This document shows positions 18,481 to 27,772 of a stretch of DNA of 64,000 bases, in pieces (position 1 is the first letter of the stretch; every line of letters begins with the position of its first letter). The DNA comes from Streptomyces drozdowiczii (GTDB lineage: Bacteria; Actinomycetota; Actinomycetes; Streptomycetales; Streptomycetaceae): assembly GCF_026167665.1 (NCBI RefSeq), contig NZ_CP098740.1, forward strand, positions 5,208,001 to 5,272,000. The letters run 5' to 3'. Both the position numbers and the translations under genes were made by a program. A model generated the notes under the pieces. That model was not told the origin of the DNA, made no database searches, and worked only from the letters and a program-made list of their open reading frames with translations.

Positions 18481-19200
18481 ATGACGGAACGCAAGGAACA
18501 ACTCGCCGCGAATCTGGCGCGGGTGGAGGAGCGGATCGCTTCGGCCTGCGCCGCGGCCGGGCGCAAGCGGGAGGAGGTGACCCTGATCGTGGTCACCAAG
18601 ACCTACCCCGCGAGCGATGTGCGGATTCTGCACGGACTCGGTGTGCGTCAGGTCGCGGAGAACCGTGACCAGGACGCCGCCCCCAAGGCTGCGGAATGCG
18701 CAGATCTGTCGCTCTCCTGGCACTTTGTCGGCCAGTTGCAGACCAACAAGGTCCGTTCCGTGGCCGGTTACGCCGATGTCGTGCAGTCCGTGGACCGTAC
18801 GAAGCTGGTGGCCGCGCTCTCGACCGCCGCCGAGCGCCGCGAGCGCGAACTCGGCTGCCTCATCCAGGTCGCGCTCGACGCGGAGAGCGGCGAGCGGGGG
18901 TCCCGCGGAGGTGTCGCGCCCGACGGGATCGAGGAGTTGGCGGACGCGGTCGCCGCCGCGCCCGGGCTCCGGCTCGACGGACTGATGACCGTCGCGCCGC
19001 TCGCCGGCCCCTTCGCCGGGCGGCAACGGGCCGCGTTCGACCGGCTGATGGAATTCGCATCCCGGCTGCGCGGGAACCATCCGGCTGCGAACATGGTCTC
19101 TGCGGGGATGAGTGCGGACCTCGAGGACGCGATCGCGGCCGGAGCGACACATGTGCGCGTCGGTACTGCGGTACTCGGAGTCCGACCCGGGCTCGGGTAA
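18481..19200 (+). CDS. ylmE: YggS/YlmE family PLP-binding protein
   Basis: This 239-residue protein belongs to the PLP homeostasis (YggS/PLPBP) family, a single TIM barrel like alanine racemase domain I without known catalysis. Lys40 in LIVVTKTYP is the expected PLP lysine. The conserved [18 protein letters not shown] and [17 protein letters not shown] segments are present. The ATG at 18481 is 6 bp after pgeF. Actinobacterial ylmE genes sit regularly between ftsZ and sepF. Confidence 0.93.
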   Translation: MTERKEQLAANLARVEERIASACAAAGRKREEVTLIVVTKTYPASDVRILHGLGVRQVAENRDQDAAPKAAECADLSLSWHFVGQLQTNKVRSVAGYADVVQSVDRTKLVAALSTAAERRERELGCLIQVALDAESGERGSRGGVAPDGIEELADAVAAAPGLRLDGLMTVAPLAGPFAGRQRAAFDRLMEFASRLRGNHPAANMVSAGMSADLEDAIAAGATHVRVGTAVLGVRPGLG

Positions 19201-19324
19201 CGTCGCCAAGAAGTCGGACCACAGCAGAAAATATGGTCATTACCGCCCAGAGCGGGTAGGCCGGAGTGGATCGCGGGCACTTGGTGACAGATGCCGATCC
19301 ACCACAGAGCGGAGGACTCAGAGC

Positions 19325-19942
19325 ATGGCCGGCGCGATGCGCAAGATGGCGGTCTACCTCGGCCTCGTGGAGGACGATGGGTACGACGGCCCGGGGTTCG
19401 ACCCCGACGACGAATTCGAACCCGAGCCGGAGCCCGAGCGCGACCGGCGCCGGCACCAGCCCGCGCATCAGGTGGAGCGGGACCGCGAGCGCGACGAACC
19501 GGTCCGCGCGGTCCAGCCGCCGGCGCAGCGGGAGCCGGTCCAGATCCCCGCGGAGCGTGAGCGACCCGCCCGGATCGCACCCGTGGCATCCATCACACCT
19601 GAACGTCCGAACATGGAGAAGAACGCACCGGTGATCATGCCCAAGGTCGTGTCCGAGCGCGAGCCCTACCGGATCACGACGCTGCACCCCAGGACGTACA
19701 ACGAGGCCCGTACCATCGGGGAACACTTCCGTGAGGGCACTCCGGTGATCATGAATCTCACGGAGATGGACGATACGGACGCAAAGCGACTTGTCGACTT
19801 TGCCGCGGGACTCGTCTTCGGTCTCCATGGCAGCATTGAGCGAGTGACACAGAAGGTGTTCCTGTTGTCGCCTGCTAACGTCGATGTCACGGCGGAGGAC
19901 AAGGCCCGCATCGCAGAGGGCGGATTCTTCAACCAGAGCTGA
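19325..19942 (+). CDS. sepF: Cell division protein SepF
   Basis: SepF tethers FtsZ to the membrane in bacteria that lack FtsA, as here. The 205-residue protein begins [14 protein letters not shown], an amphipathic membrane-binding helix. A long acidic then Arg/Gln/Pro-rich linker follows, and the conserved SepF domain lies at about residues 115-195 ([42 protein letters not shown]). The ATG at 19325 has a GCGGAGGAC site. Streptomyces have additional SepF-like proteins elsewhere; this is the dcw copy. Confidence 0.95.
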   Translation: MAGAMRKMAVYLGLVEDDGYDGPGFDPDDEFEPEPEPERDRRRHQPAHQVERDRERDEPVRAVQPPAQREPVQIPAERERPARIAPVASITPERPNMEKNAPVIMPKVVSEREPYRITTLHPRTYNEARTIGEHFREGTPVIMNLTEMDDTDAKRLVDFAAGLVFGLHGSIERVTQKVFLLSPANVDVTAEDKARIAEGGFFNQS

Positions 19943-20014
19943 GAACACGACACCGGGAACAACCCGGCCGAGAGGCCGGTGCTACGAGAGCCAGGGGAGA
20001 GGGAAGCGCGAGAG

Positions 20015-20299
20015 ATGGGCGTCGCACAAAGTGTTGTCTACATCGCGTTGATGTGTTTCCTCATCGTGCTGATCTTCCGGCTCGTCATGGACTACGTCTT
20101 CCAGTTCGCACGTTCATGGCAGCCGGGCAAGCCGATGGTGGTCGTCCTGGAGACGACCTACACGGTCACCGATCCACCGCTCAAGCTCCTGCGGCGGTTC
20201 ATCCCGCCGCTGCGTCTCGGGGGCGTGGCACTCGACCTGTCCTTCTTCGTTCTGATGATCATCGTTTCCATCCTGATCAGCATCGTGGTCAGGCTGTGA
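20015..20299 (+). CDS. sepG: YggT/YlmG family membrane protein (SepG)
   Basis: This 94-residue integral membrane protein has two hydrophobic regions, at about residues 4-26 and 69-93, around a central segment with TDPPLKLLRRFIPPLRLGG that is typical of the YggT family. In Streptomyces the homologue at this locus, SepG, helps place SsgB at future septa and affects the spore nucleoid. I use the ATG at 20015; a GAGAGGGAAGCG stretch precedes it. It lies between sepF and divIVA in the same order as in S. coelicolor. Confidence 0.9.
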   Translation: MGVAQSVVYIALMCFLIVLIFRLVMDYVFQFARSWQPGKPMVVVLETTYTVTDPPLKLLRRFIPPLRLGGVALDLSFFVLMIIVSILISIVVRL

Positions 20300-20348
20300 G
20301 CGATACGGTCTTGCCGACTGCCGACGACTACGTAGAGGTGAAGAAGAG

Positions 20349-21475
20349 ATGCCGCTGACTCCCGAGGATGTGCGGAACAAGCAGTTCACGACGGTCCGCC
20401 TCCGAGAGGGCTACGACGAGGACGAGGTCGATGCCTTCCTCGACGAGGTCGAGTCGGAGCTGACCCGCCTGCTCCGTGAGAACGAGGACCTGCGTGCCAA
20501 GCTGGCCGCCGCCACGCGTGCCGCTGCGCAGAACCAGCAGCAGGGTATGCGCAAGCCGCCGGAGCAGCAGGACCGGCCGGGTGCCCCGGTGCCCGCCGCC
20601 ATATCGGGCCCGCCGGTCCAGCAGCAGCCCCCGCAGATGGGTCCCCCCAGCTGCCCGGTGGTGCTCCGCAGCTGCCCGCCGGTCCCAGCGGTCACGGCCC
20701 CCAGGGCCCGCACGGCCCCGGTCCGCAGGGCCCGCACGGTCCCGGCCCGATGCAGGGTGGTCCCATGGGCGGCCCGATGGGCGGTCCCATGGGCGGTCAC
20801 AACCCGCAGCAGCAGATGCAGCAGATGCAGCCCCCGCCGCAGATGCAGCAGCAGGGCCCCGGTGGCGACAGCGCCGCCCGTGTCCTGTCCCTGGCCCAGC
20901 AGACCGCCGACCAGGCGATCGCGGAGGCCCGTTCCGAGGCCAACAAGATCGTCGGCGAGGCGCGCAGCCGCGCCGAGGGCCTGGAGCGGGACGCCCGCGC
21001 CAAGGCGGACGCGCTGGAGCGGGACGCGCAGGAGAAGCACCGCGTGGCGATGGGCTCGCTGGAGTCGGCCCGCGCGACGCTGGAGCGCAAGGTCGAGGAC
21101 CTGCGGGGCTTCGAGCGCGAGTACCGGACGCGTCTGAAGTCCTACCTGGAGAGCCAGCTGCGTCAGCTGGAGACCCAGGCGGACGACTCGCTGGCTCCGC
21201 CGCGCACCCCGGCCGCCGCGTCGCTGCCGCCGTCGCCCTCGCTGGCTCCGGCCGGTGCGGGTGCCATGGGGCACACGATGGGCGGCAACCACGGCGGCCA
21301 GCAGATGGGCGGCGGCAACCCGTCCATGGGCGGTGGCCCGTCGTACGGCGGTCAGCAGCAGATGTCGCCGGCGATGACGCAGCCGATGGCGCCGGTGCGG
21401 CCGCAGGCGCCGCAGCCGATGCAGCAGGCGCCGTCGCCGATGCGTGGGTTTCTGATCGACGAGGACGACAACTGA
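20349..21475 (+). CDS. divIVA: Polar growth protein DivIVA, frame broken at 20643-20648
   Basis: DivIVA is the coiled-coil scaffold that marks hyphal tips and directs apical wall growth. The N-terminus (LTPEDVRNKQFTTVRLREGYDEDEVDAFLDEVE) is the family membrane-binding and coiled-coil start. A Gly/Pro/Gln/Met-rich linker with GPMGG repeats follows, then a long coiled coil (SAARVLSLAQQTADQAIAEA onwards) and a second Gly/Met/Gln-rich tail ending DEDDN. The frame breaks in the linker: adding one C to the run at 20643-20648 joins both parts into 375 residues. DivIVA is essential in Streptomyces, so an assembly error is more likely than a mutation. Confidence 0.94.
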
Positions 21476-21513
21476 CGGGCTTTCGCGCGGTGAGCGCGTA
21501 GCCGTCGGCAGGC

Positions 21514-21554
21514 AAAGGGCCGGGCCCCGGGGTTTTCCCCGGGCCCGGCCCTTT
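21514..21554 (+). terminator. Terminator of the dcw operon
   Basis: AAAGGGCCGGGCCC at 21514-21527 pairs with GGGCCCGGCCCTTT at 21541-21554. The loop contains TTTT and the right arm ends in T residues. It lies 38 bp past the divIVA stop, a clear rho-independent terminator. Confidence 0.88.
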
Positions 21555-21610
21555 TGCGTGTCCGCCGACGGGCGGGGCCGCCGCTGCGGGGGCTTGTTCC
21601 GCTCCCCGTC

Positions 21611-21666
21611 CCTTCCCGTAACCGGGGCTCCGCCCCGGACCCCGCGCCTCAAACGCCGGCGAGGCT
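21611..21666. repeat. Dispersed intergenic repeat, copy A
   Basis: The segment around ACCGGGGCTCCGCCCCGGAC, followed by CCCGCGCCTCAAACGCCGGC, is nearly identical to copy B at 42971-43028, and a diverged copy C lies at 43050-43098. It includes a CCGGGGC-TCC-GCCCCGG hairpin. I recognise this string as a repeat found between many Streptomyces genes. It lies between two terminators of the convergent divIVA and ileS genes. Confidence 0.8.
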
Positions 21667-21702
21667 GAAGATGGCGGCGGAGCCCCCGTGGGGGACAGCG
21701 AA

Positions 21703-21731
21703 GGGCCCGGCCGGAACGTCCGGCCGGGCCC
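21703..21731 (-). terminator. Terminator of ileS
   Basis: GGGCCCGGCCGGA at 21703-21715 and TCCGGCCGGGCCC at 21719-21731 form a perfect 13-bp stem with a 3-nt loop, 12 bp beyond the ileS stop on the minus strand. Confidence 0.82.
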
Positions 21732-21743
21732 CTCGGGTTACGG

Positions 21744-24700
21744 CTACGCCTTGCGGAGGTGGAACGTCAGGGACAGGCCCTCGTCCTCGAAGGGGGGGCC
21801 GTACGTGGTGTCCGGCTCGGACTCCGCGTAGTCCACGGCCAGCACCTCGTCCGCGATCAGCGTCGCGTGCTCGGTGAGGGCCTCCGTCGTCGCGGCGGAC
21901 GTGGCGGTCCAGCGGACGGCGATGCGGTCCGCGACGTCCAGGCCGCTGTTCTTGCGGGCCTCCTGGATCAGGCGGATCGCGTCACGGGCCAGGCCCGCGC
22001 GCCGCAGCTCCGGGGTGATCTCCAGGTCAAGGGCGACCGTCGCGCCCGAGTCCGAGGCGACGGACCAGCCCTCGCGCGGGGTCTCCGTGATGATGACCTC
22101 GTCGGGGGAGAGGGTGACCGTCTCGCCGTCCACCTCCACCGACGCCGTGCCCTCGCGCAGGGCCAGCGACAGGGCCGCCGCGTCCGCGTTCGCGACCGCC
22201 TTGGCCACCGCCTGGACGCCCTTGCCGAAGCGCTTGCCGAGCGCCCGGAAGTTCGCCTTGGCCGTGGTGTCGACCAGCGAGCCGCCCACCTCGGACAGGG
22301 AGGCGAGCGAGGAGACGTTCAGCTCCTCCGTGATCTGGGCGCGCAGCTCCGCGGACAGGGCCTCGAAGCCCGAGGCCGCGACCAGCGCCCGGGACAGCGG
22401 CTGGCGGGTCTTGACGCCCGACTCCGCACGCGTGGCCCGGCCCAGCTCGACCAGGCGCCGTACCAGCGCCATCTGCGCCGAGAGCGCGGGGTCGATCGCC
22501 GCCGGGTCCGCCTTCGGCCAGGACGACAGGTGGACCGACTCCGGCGCGTCCGGGGTGACCGGCGCGACCAGGTCCTGCCAGACCCGCTCGGTGATGAACG
22601 GGGTCAGCGGGGCCATCAGCCGCGTGACGGTCTCCACCACCTCGTGCAGCGTGCGCAGCGCCGCCTTGTCGCCCTGCCAGAAGCGGCGCCGGGAGCGGCG
22701 CACGTACCAGTTGGACAGGTCGTCCACGAACGCGGAGAGCAGCTTGCCGGCGCGCTGGGTGTCGTAGCCCTCCAGCGCCTGCGTGACCTGGTCGACCAGC
22801 GTGTTCAGCTCGCCGAGCAGCCAGCGGTCCAGGACCGTGCGGTCGGCGGGCGCCGGGTCCGCGGCCGAGGGCGCCCAGCTCGACGTACGGGCGTACAGGG
22901 CCTGGAAGGCCACCGTGTTCCAGTACGTGAGGAGCGTCTTGCGGACGACCTCCTGGATCGTGCCGTGGCCCACGCGCCGGGCCGCCCAGGGGGAGCCGCC
23001 CGCCGCCATGAACCAGCGCACCGCGTCCGCGCCGTGCTGGTCCATGAGCGGGATCGGCTGGAGGATGTTGCCCAGGTGCTTGGACATCTTCCGGCCGTCC
23101 TCGGCGAGGATGTGGCCCAGGCAGACGACGTTCTCGTACGACGACTTGTCGAAGACCAGCGTGCCGACGGCCATCAGCGTGTAGAACCAGCCGCGGGTCT
23201 GGTCGATGGCCTCCGAGATGAACTGCGCCGGGTAGCGGCTCTCGAAGATCTCCTTGTTCTTGTACGGGTAGCCCCACTGTGCGAACGGCATCGAGCCCGA
23301 GTCGTACCAGGCGTCGATGACCTCGGGGACGCGGCGCGCCTCCAGGCCGCAGCCCTCGTGCGTACAGGCGAAGACGACGTCGTCGATGAACGGGCGGTGC
23401 GGGTCCAGGCCGGAGAGGTCCGTGCCGGACAGCTCGCCCAGCTCGGCGCGCGAGCCGACGCAGGTGAGGTGGCCCTCCTCGCAGCGCCAGATGGGCAGCG
23501 GGGTGCCCCAGTAGCGGTTGCGGGACAGCGCCCAGTCGACGTTGTTGGTCAGCCAGTCGCCGAAGCGGCCGTGCTTGACGGAGTCCGGGAACCAGTTGGT
23601 CTTCTCGTTCTCCTGGAGCAGCCGCTCCTTGACCGCCGTGGTGCGGATGTACCAGGACGGCTGCGCGTAGTACAGCAGCGCGGTGTGGCAGCGCCAGCAG
23701 TGCGGGTAGCTGTGCTCGTACGGGACGTGGCGGAAGAGCAGGCCGCGGTCCTTCAGGTCCTCGGTCAGCGCCTCGTCGGCCTTCTTGAAGAAGACCCCGC
23801 CGACCAGCGGCAGGTCCTCCTCGAAGGTGCCGTCGGGGCGGACCGGGTTGACCACCGGCAGGCCGTACGCCTTGCAGACCAGGAGGTCGTCGGCGCCGAA
23901 GGCGGGGGACTGGTGGACCAGACCCGTACCGTCCTCGGTCGTCACGTACTCGGCGTTGACGACGTAGTGCGCCTCGGCCGGGAAGTCGAGCAGCGCGAAC
24001 GGGCGCTCGTACGTCCAGCGCTCCATCTCGCGGCCGGTGAACGACTGGCCGGTGAGCTCCCAGCCCTCGCCGAGCGCCTTCTCGACCAGCGGCTGCGCGA
24101 CGACGAGCTTCTCCTCGCCGTTCGTCGCGACGACGTAGGTGACCTCGGGGTGCGCGGCGACGGCGGTGTTGGAGACCAGGGTCCACGGGGTCGTCGTCCA
24201 GACCAGGAGCGCCGCCTCGCCGGCCAGCGGGCCGGAGGTGAGCGGGAAGCGCACGAAGACCGAGGGGTCGACGACCGTCTCGTAGCCCTGCGCCAGCTCG
24301 TGGTCGGAGAGGCCGGTGCCGCAGCGCGGGCACCAGGGGGCGACGCGGTGGTCCTGGACCAGCAGGCCCTTGTTGAAGATCTCCTTCAGCGACCACCACA
24401 CGGACTCGACGTACTCGGGGTCCATCGTGCGGTACGCGTCGTCCAGGTCGACCCAGTACCCCATGCGGGTCGTGAGTTCGGCGAAGGCGTCGGTGTGCCG
24501 GGTCACGGACTCGCGGCACCTGGCGTTGAACTCGGCGATGCCGTACGCCTCGATGTCCTTCTTGCCGTTGAAGCCCAGCTCCTTCTCGACCGCCAGCTCG
24601 ACCGGCAGGCCGTGGCAGTCCCAGCCGGCCTTGCGGGCGACGTGGTAGCCCTGCATGGTCCGGAAGCGGGGGAAGACGTCCTTGAAGACGCGGGCCTCGA

Positions 24701-24887
24701 TGTGGTGGGCGCCGGGCATGCCGTTGGCGGTCGGCGGGCCCTCGTAGAACACCCACTCGGGGCGGCCCTCGGACTGGTCGAGGCTCTTGTCGAAGACCTT
24801 GTTCTCGCGCCAGAAGTCGAGCACGGCGTGCTCAAGGGCGGGCAGGTCGACCTGGGCGGGCACCTGGCGGTACTGCGGCGATGTCAT
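21744..24887 (-). CDS. ileS: Isoleucyl-tRNA synthetase, type 2, with GXHH signature
   Basis: This class I enzyme charges tRNA-Ile; at 1047 residues it has the long form typical of actinobacteria. The start is ATG at 24887 (MTSPQYRQVPAQ) with GGAGGAAG 8 bp upstream. The N-terminal signature reads GMPGAHHIEA: residues 59-62 are Gly-Ala-His-His, the HXGH motif with His and Gly exchanged. The second signature KMSK lies at 600-603 and is followed by HLGN, as in IleRS2 enzymes. The editing domain, anticodon-binding domain and C-terminal region follow. Expression is controlled by the T-box leader just upstream. IleRS2 enzymes are generally little affected by mupirocin (family knowledge). Confidence 0.96.
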   Translation of the reverse strand: MTSPQYRQVPAQVDLPALEHAVLDFWRENKVFDKSLDQSEGRPEWVFYEGPPTANGMPGAHHIEARVFKDVFPRFRTMQGYHVARKAGWDCHGLPVELAVEKELGFNGKKDIEAYGIAEFNARCRESVTRHTDAFAELTTRMGYWVDLDDAYRTMDPEYVESVWWSLKEIFNKGLLVQDHRVAPWCPRCGTGLSDHELAQGYETVVDPSVFVRFPLTSGPLAGEAALLVWTTTPWTLVSNTAVAAHPEVTYVVATNGEEKLVVAQPLVEKALGEGWELTGQSFTGREMERWTYERPFALLDFPAEAHYVVNAEYVTTEDGTGLVHQSPAFGADDLLVCKAYGLPVVNPVRPDGTFEEDLPLVGGVFFKKADEALTEDLKDRGLLFRHVPYEHSYPHCWRCHTALLYYAQPSWYIRTTAVKERLLQENEKTNWFPDSVKHGRFGDWLTNNVDWALSRNRYWGTPLPIWRCEEGHLTCVGSRAELGELSGTDLSGLDPHRPFIDDVVFACTHEGCGLEARRVPEVIDAWYDSGSMPFAQWGYPYKNKEIFESRYPAQFISEAIDQTRGWFYTLMAVGTLVFDKSSYENVVCLGHILAEDGRKMSKHLGNILQPIPLMDQHGADAVRWFMAAGGSPWAARRVGHGTIQEVVRKTLLTYWNTVAFQALYARTSSWAPSAADPAPADRTVLDRWLLGELNTLVDQVTQALEGYDTQRAGKLLSAFVDDLSNWYVRRSRRRFWQGDKAALRTLHEVVETVTRLMAPLTPFITERVWQDLVAPVTPDAPESVHLSSWPKADPAAIDPALSAQMALVRRLVELGRATRAESGVKTRQPLSRALVAASGFEALSAELRAQITEELNVSSLASLSEVGGSLVDTTAKANFRALGKRFGKGVQAVAKAVANADAAALSLALREGTASVEVDGETVTLSPDEVIITETPREGWSVASDSGATVALDLEITPELRRAGLARDAIRLIQEARKNSGLDVADRIAVRWTATSAATTEALTEHATLIADEVLAVDYAESEPDTTYGPPFEDEGLSLTFHLRKA

Positions 24888-25135
24888 GTGCGGGCTTCCT
24901 CCGGCGGACGTCTTCCACTTCCGTCGGAGGGACGAGAACCGAGCCGGTCCCCGCGGTACCACCCTCCTTGGCCCCGGGCGTGCGCCCCGGGCCCCCTCAT
25001 TGGGGTGCGATGCCGGTTCTACTGGCCCCTCGGGGGCTTTCTTCCGGCGGCTCCGGGGTGATCTTCACGACGCGCTCGCCCCCGGGCTCCCACCGTCCCC
25101 GGGTCGCTGCTGGCTGCGTACGACGCTACTCGTCC
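24888..25135 (-). ncRNA. T-box leader of ileS (Ile-specific, translational type)
   Basis: The leader RNA reads the charging state of tRNA-Ile. The T-box core AGGGTGGTACCGCGG is exact at 24965-24951. The likely specifier codon AUC (Ile) is at 25062-25060 in the context GUGAAGAUCACC, within a long GC-rich stem I region starting near 25135. Downstream of the T-box the RNA can form either of two exclusive pairings. One is a GGAGGG (24967-24962) to CCCUCC (24931-24926) pairing that extends the T-box helix; the other is a hairpin hiding the Shine-Dalgarno sequence. No T-run terminator is seen, so control is probably at translation, as described for actinobacterial ileS T-boxes. The 5' end is estimated. 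Confidence 0.9.
24898..24930 (-). promoter_or_regulatory. Shine-Dalgarno sequestering hairpin of ileS
   Basis: In the RNA, CCUCCGACGG (24930-24921) pairs with CCGCCGGAGG (24907-24898), nine pairs plus one wobble-type position, around a 13-nt loop. The second arm contains the GGAGG that serves the ileS start at 24887. The first arm also belongs to the competing T-box pairing, which explains the switch. Confidence 0.85.
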
Positions 25136-25438
25136 CATCCACGCCTCTCGCTGAGGCCAGTGTACGGGCCCCGGGGCACGGCGTCCGACCGGTTTACGGA
25201 GGGGCCGGGCGTGACCCGAATGGCCATACGGGCCGTACTCGGCCGGAGCGCGGCCCGGCGCGCGGCGGAAAGCCGGATTACCCCGCGGGGAGCTGGGCAC
25301 AACGGATGCAGGCACACGGTGATCCGGACACGGGGAGGCGGGATGCGGCGGCGTGCCCCGTTGCCGCGGGCCGGGGGTCGACTTATCGTCCCAGCACGAC
25401 TCGCGAGCAAGATCACAGCGTGTGAAGGGGCCGCGGCC

Positions 25439-26095
25439 ATGGTGGAGAAGAAGGCGCCCGGCAAGGAGACCTCCGCCAAGAAGGCGGCGGCCAGGAAGAC
25501 CGCGTCGAAGAAGACCGTGTCGAAGAAGACCACGCCGAAGAAGACCGGGGCCACCGCGGCCTCGGCGACCACGGGGGCGGCCGAGGCCGCCGATCAGACG
25601 GGAGCCCACACGGTGGTAGCCAAGAAGAGCGCGGCCGGTACCCGGACCGCGGGCGAGGACGCGGCACCCGTGCCGCCCGCCCGGGTCGCCACGGCGCCGG
25701 GAGACCTGGCCGTACGGCCGGGCGAGGACCCCTGGACGCCGGAGGAGGTCACCGCCGCACGGGACGGGCTGACCGGCGAGGCCACCCGCCTCCGCAACGA
25801 GCTGGAGGCGTCCGGTCTCGCGCTGGCCGGTCTGATGCGCGACTCCGGCGACGGGGCGGGCGACGACGAGGCCGACACCGGCACCAAGAACATCACCCGC
25901 GAGCACGAGATGCAGCTCGCCGCCAACGCCCAGGAGATGCTGGACCAGACCGAGCGCGCCCTGGCCCGTCTGGAGGCGGGCACGTACGGGCTGTGCGAGG
26001 TCTGCGGCAAGCCGATCGGCAAGGCGCGGATGCAGGCGTTCCCCCGGGCCACGCTGTGTGTCGAGGACAAACAGAAGCAGGAGCGACGCGGCTGA
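25439..26095 (+). CDS. DksA/TraR-type zinc finger protein with Lys/Ala-rich N-terminal tail
   Basis: This 218-residue protein is annotated in relatives as a DnaK suppressor. Residues 1-40 are made of repeated Lys-Lys-Thr/Ala units like a histone H1 tail, so it may touch DNA or RNA. An acidic middle follows, then helices at about 100-180 and a DksA-like zinc finger at 186-207 with Cys186, Cys189 and Cys207. The fourth expected cysteine is Asp210, so the finger has three Cys only. The start is ATG at 25439. Whether it binds RNA polymerase is not shown by the sequence. It is divergent from ileS and upstream of lspA. Confidence 0.88.
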   Translation: MVEKKAPGKETSAKKAAARKTASKKTVSKKTTPKKTGATAASATTGAAEAADQTGAHTVVAKKSAAGTRTAGEDAAPVPPARVATAPGDLAVRPGEDPWTPEEVTAARDGLTGEATRLRNELEASGLALAGLMRDSGDGAGDDEADTGTKNITREHEMQLAANAQEMLDQTERALARLEAGTYGLCEVCGKPIGKARMQAFPRATLCVEDKQKQERRG

Positions 26096-26153
26096 TTCGC
26101 ACGGGCGTGCCGTACCCTCGTCCTCAGTCGGGAACTAGGTTGAGGGACTCACG

Positions 26154-26807
26154 TTGGCAGAGGCGGAGCGCATCATCGGTACGCCGGACATCACCGGGGC
26201 TGAGGGAAGCGGAGAGACCGGGCCGGACGGCTCGGCCGCTTCCCCGGACCCGGTCGCGCCGGAGGCCCCGGACACCGGGGCCACCGCGGCGGACGCGGCC
26301 GTCGACCGCTCGTCGGCCACCCGCAGGCGCCGGGTCATCCTGCTGTTCTGCGTCGCCGTCGTCGCGTATCTGCTGGACCTCGGCAGCAAGATGCTCGTCG
26401 TGGCGAAGCTGGAGCACCAGGAGCCGGTCGAGCTCATCGGCGACTGGCTCAAGCTGGACGCCCTGCGCAACTCGGGGGCCGCGTTCGGCTTCGGCGAGGC
26501 GTTCACGATCATCTTCACGATCATCGCGGCGACCGTCATCGTGGTGATCGCGCGGCTGGCCCGCAAGCTGTACAGCCTGCCGTGGGCCATCGCCCTCGGC
26601 CTGCTGCTCGGCGGGGCCCTCGGGAACCTCACCGACCGCATCTTCCGCGCGCCGGGCGTCTTCGAGGGCGCGGTGGTGGACTTCATCGCCCCCGCCCACT
26701 TCGCCGTCTTCAACCTGGCCGACTCCGCGATCGTCTGCGGCGGCATCCTGATCGTGCTGCTCTCCTTCAAGGGCCTGGACCCCGACGGGACCGTGCACAA
26801 GGACTGA
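26154..26807 (+). CDS. lspA: Lipoprotein signal peptidase (signal peptidase II)
   Basis: LspA cleaves the signal peptide of prolipoproteins in the membrane. The 217-residue protein has about 58 hydrophilic, acidic residues before the first helix, an extension common in actinobacteria. Four membrane helices follow. The catalytic aspartates are Asp161 in GNLTDRIF and Asp190 in FNLADSAI, and the conserved [10 protein letters not shown] is at about 105-114. The start appears to be TTG at 26154, with GAGGGAC 8 bp upstream; no ATG or GTG gives a comparable fit. It probably forms an operon with the following rluD-type gene. Confidence 0.95.
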   Translation: MAEAERIIGTPDITGAEGSGETGPDGSAASPDPVAPEAPDTGATAADAAVDRSSATRRRRVILLFCVAVVAYLLDLGSKMLVVAKLEHQEPVELIGDWLKLDALRNSGAAFGFGEAFTIIFTIIAATVIVVIARLARKLYSLPWAIALGLLLGGALGNLTDRIFRAPGVFEGAVVDFIAPAHFAVFNLADSAIVCGGILIVLLSFKGLDPDGTVHKD

Positions 26808-26830
26808 GGCACGCAAGGCATACTCGACTG

Positions 26831-27772
26831 GTGAGTACGCAACCCGAGGTCCGCACCCTGCCCGTCCCCGATGGCCTGGAGGGCGAGCGCGTCGACGCCG
26901 CCATCTCCCGGATGTTCGGCTTCTCCCGCACCAAGGCCGCCGACCTGGCCGCCGCAGGCAAGGTGCAGGTGGACGGCTCGGTCGTCGGGAAGTCCGAGCG
27001 GGTGCACGGCGGTGCCTGGCTCGAAGTGGAGATGCCGCAGGCGCCCGCGCCGGTGCAGATCGTCGCCGAGCCCGTCGAGGGCATGGAGATCGTCCACGAC
27101 GACGACGACATCGTGGTGATCGTGAAGCCCGTCGGCGTCGCCGCCCACCCCAGCCCCGGCTGGACCGGCACCACCGTCATCGGCGGCCTCGCCGCCGCCG
27201 GGTACCGGATCTCGACCTCCGGCGCCGCCGAGCGCCAGGGCATCGTGCACCGGCTCGACGTCGGCACCTCCGGACTGATGGTCGTCGCCAAGTCCGAGCG
27301 CGCCTACACCCTGCTGAAGGCCCAGTTCCGCGACCGGGTCGTGGAGAAGAAGTACAACGCGCTGGTCCAGGGCCACCCGGACCCGATGAGCGGCACCATC
27401 GACGCCCCCATCGGCCGCCACCCGAACCACGACTACAAGTGGGCGGTCGTCGCGGACGGCAAGCCCTCGGTGACGCACTACGACCTCATCGAGGCGTACC
27501 GGGCGGCCAGCCTCCTCGACATCAAGCTGGAGACCGGGCGCACCCACCAGATCCGGGTGCACATGGCCGCCCACCGCCACCCCTGCGTCGGCGACCTCAC
27601 CTACGGCGCCGACCCCACCATGGCCAAGCGCCTCGGCCTCACCCGGCAGTGGCTGCACGCGGTGAAGCTGGGCTTCGAGCACCCCGCCGACGGGAGCTGG
27701 GTCGAGTTCACCAGCACCTACCCCGACGACCTCCAGCAGGCGCTGGACCGCATCGCGGCGGAGAGCCAGTGA
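26831..27772 (+). CDS. RluA/RluD family pseudouridine synthase
   Basis: The 313-residue enzyme converts uridines to pseudouridine in large-subunit rRNA. An S4-type RNA-binding domain lies at about 18-65 and the synthase domain follows. The catalytic aspartate is Asp143 in [11 protein letters not shown], and [13 protein letters not shown] is the second family motif. The GTG at 26831 is 23 bp after lspA. The stop overlaps the GTG of the GNAT gene. The exact target positions cannot be read from sequence, so I leave out a symbol; rluD is the usual label. Confidence 0.93.
   Translation: MSTQPEVRTLPVPDGLEGERVDAAISRMFGFSRTKAADLAAAGKVQVDGSVVGKSERVHGGAWLEVEMPQAPAPVQIVAEPVEGMEIVHDDDDIVVIVKPVGVAAHPSPGWTGTTVIGGLAAAGYRISTSGAAERQGIVHRLDVGTSGLMVVAKSERAYTLLKAQFRDRVVEKKYNALVQGHPDPMSGTIDAPIGRHPNHDYKWAVVADGKPSVTHYDLIEAYRAASLLDIKLETGRTHQIRVHMAAHRHPCVGDLTYGADPTMAKRLGLTRQWLHAVKLGFEHPADGSWVEFTSTYPDDLQQALDRIAAESQ

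Noticed and set aside
21759..25061. A 1100-codon plus-strand frame opposite ileS
   Set aside because: The same GC-bias effect; it also crosses the T-box leader and has no credible ribosome site or domain.
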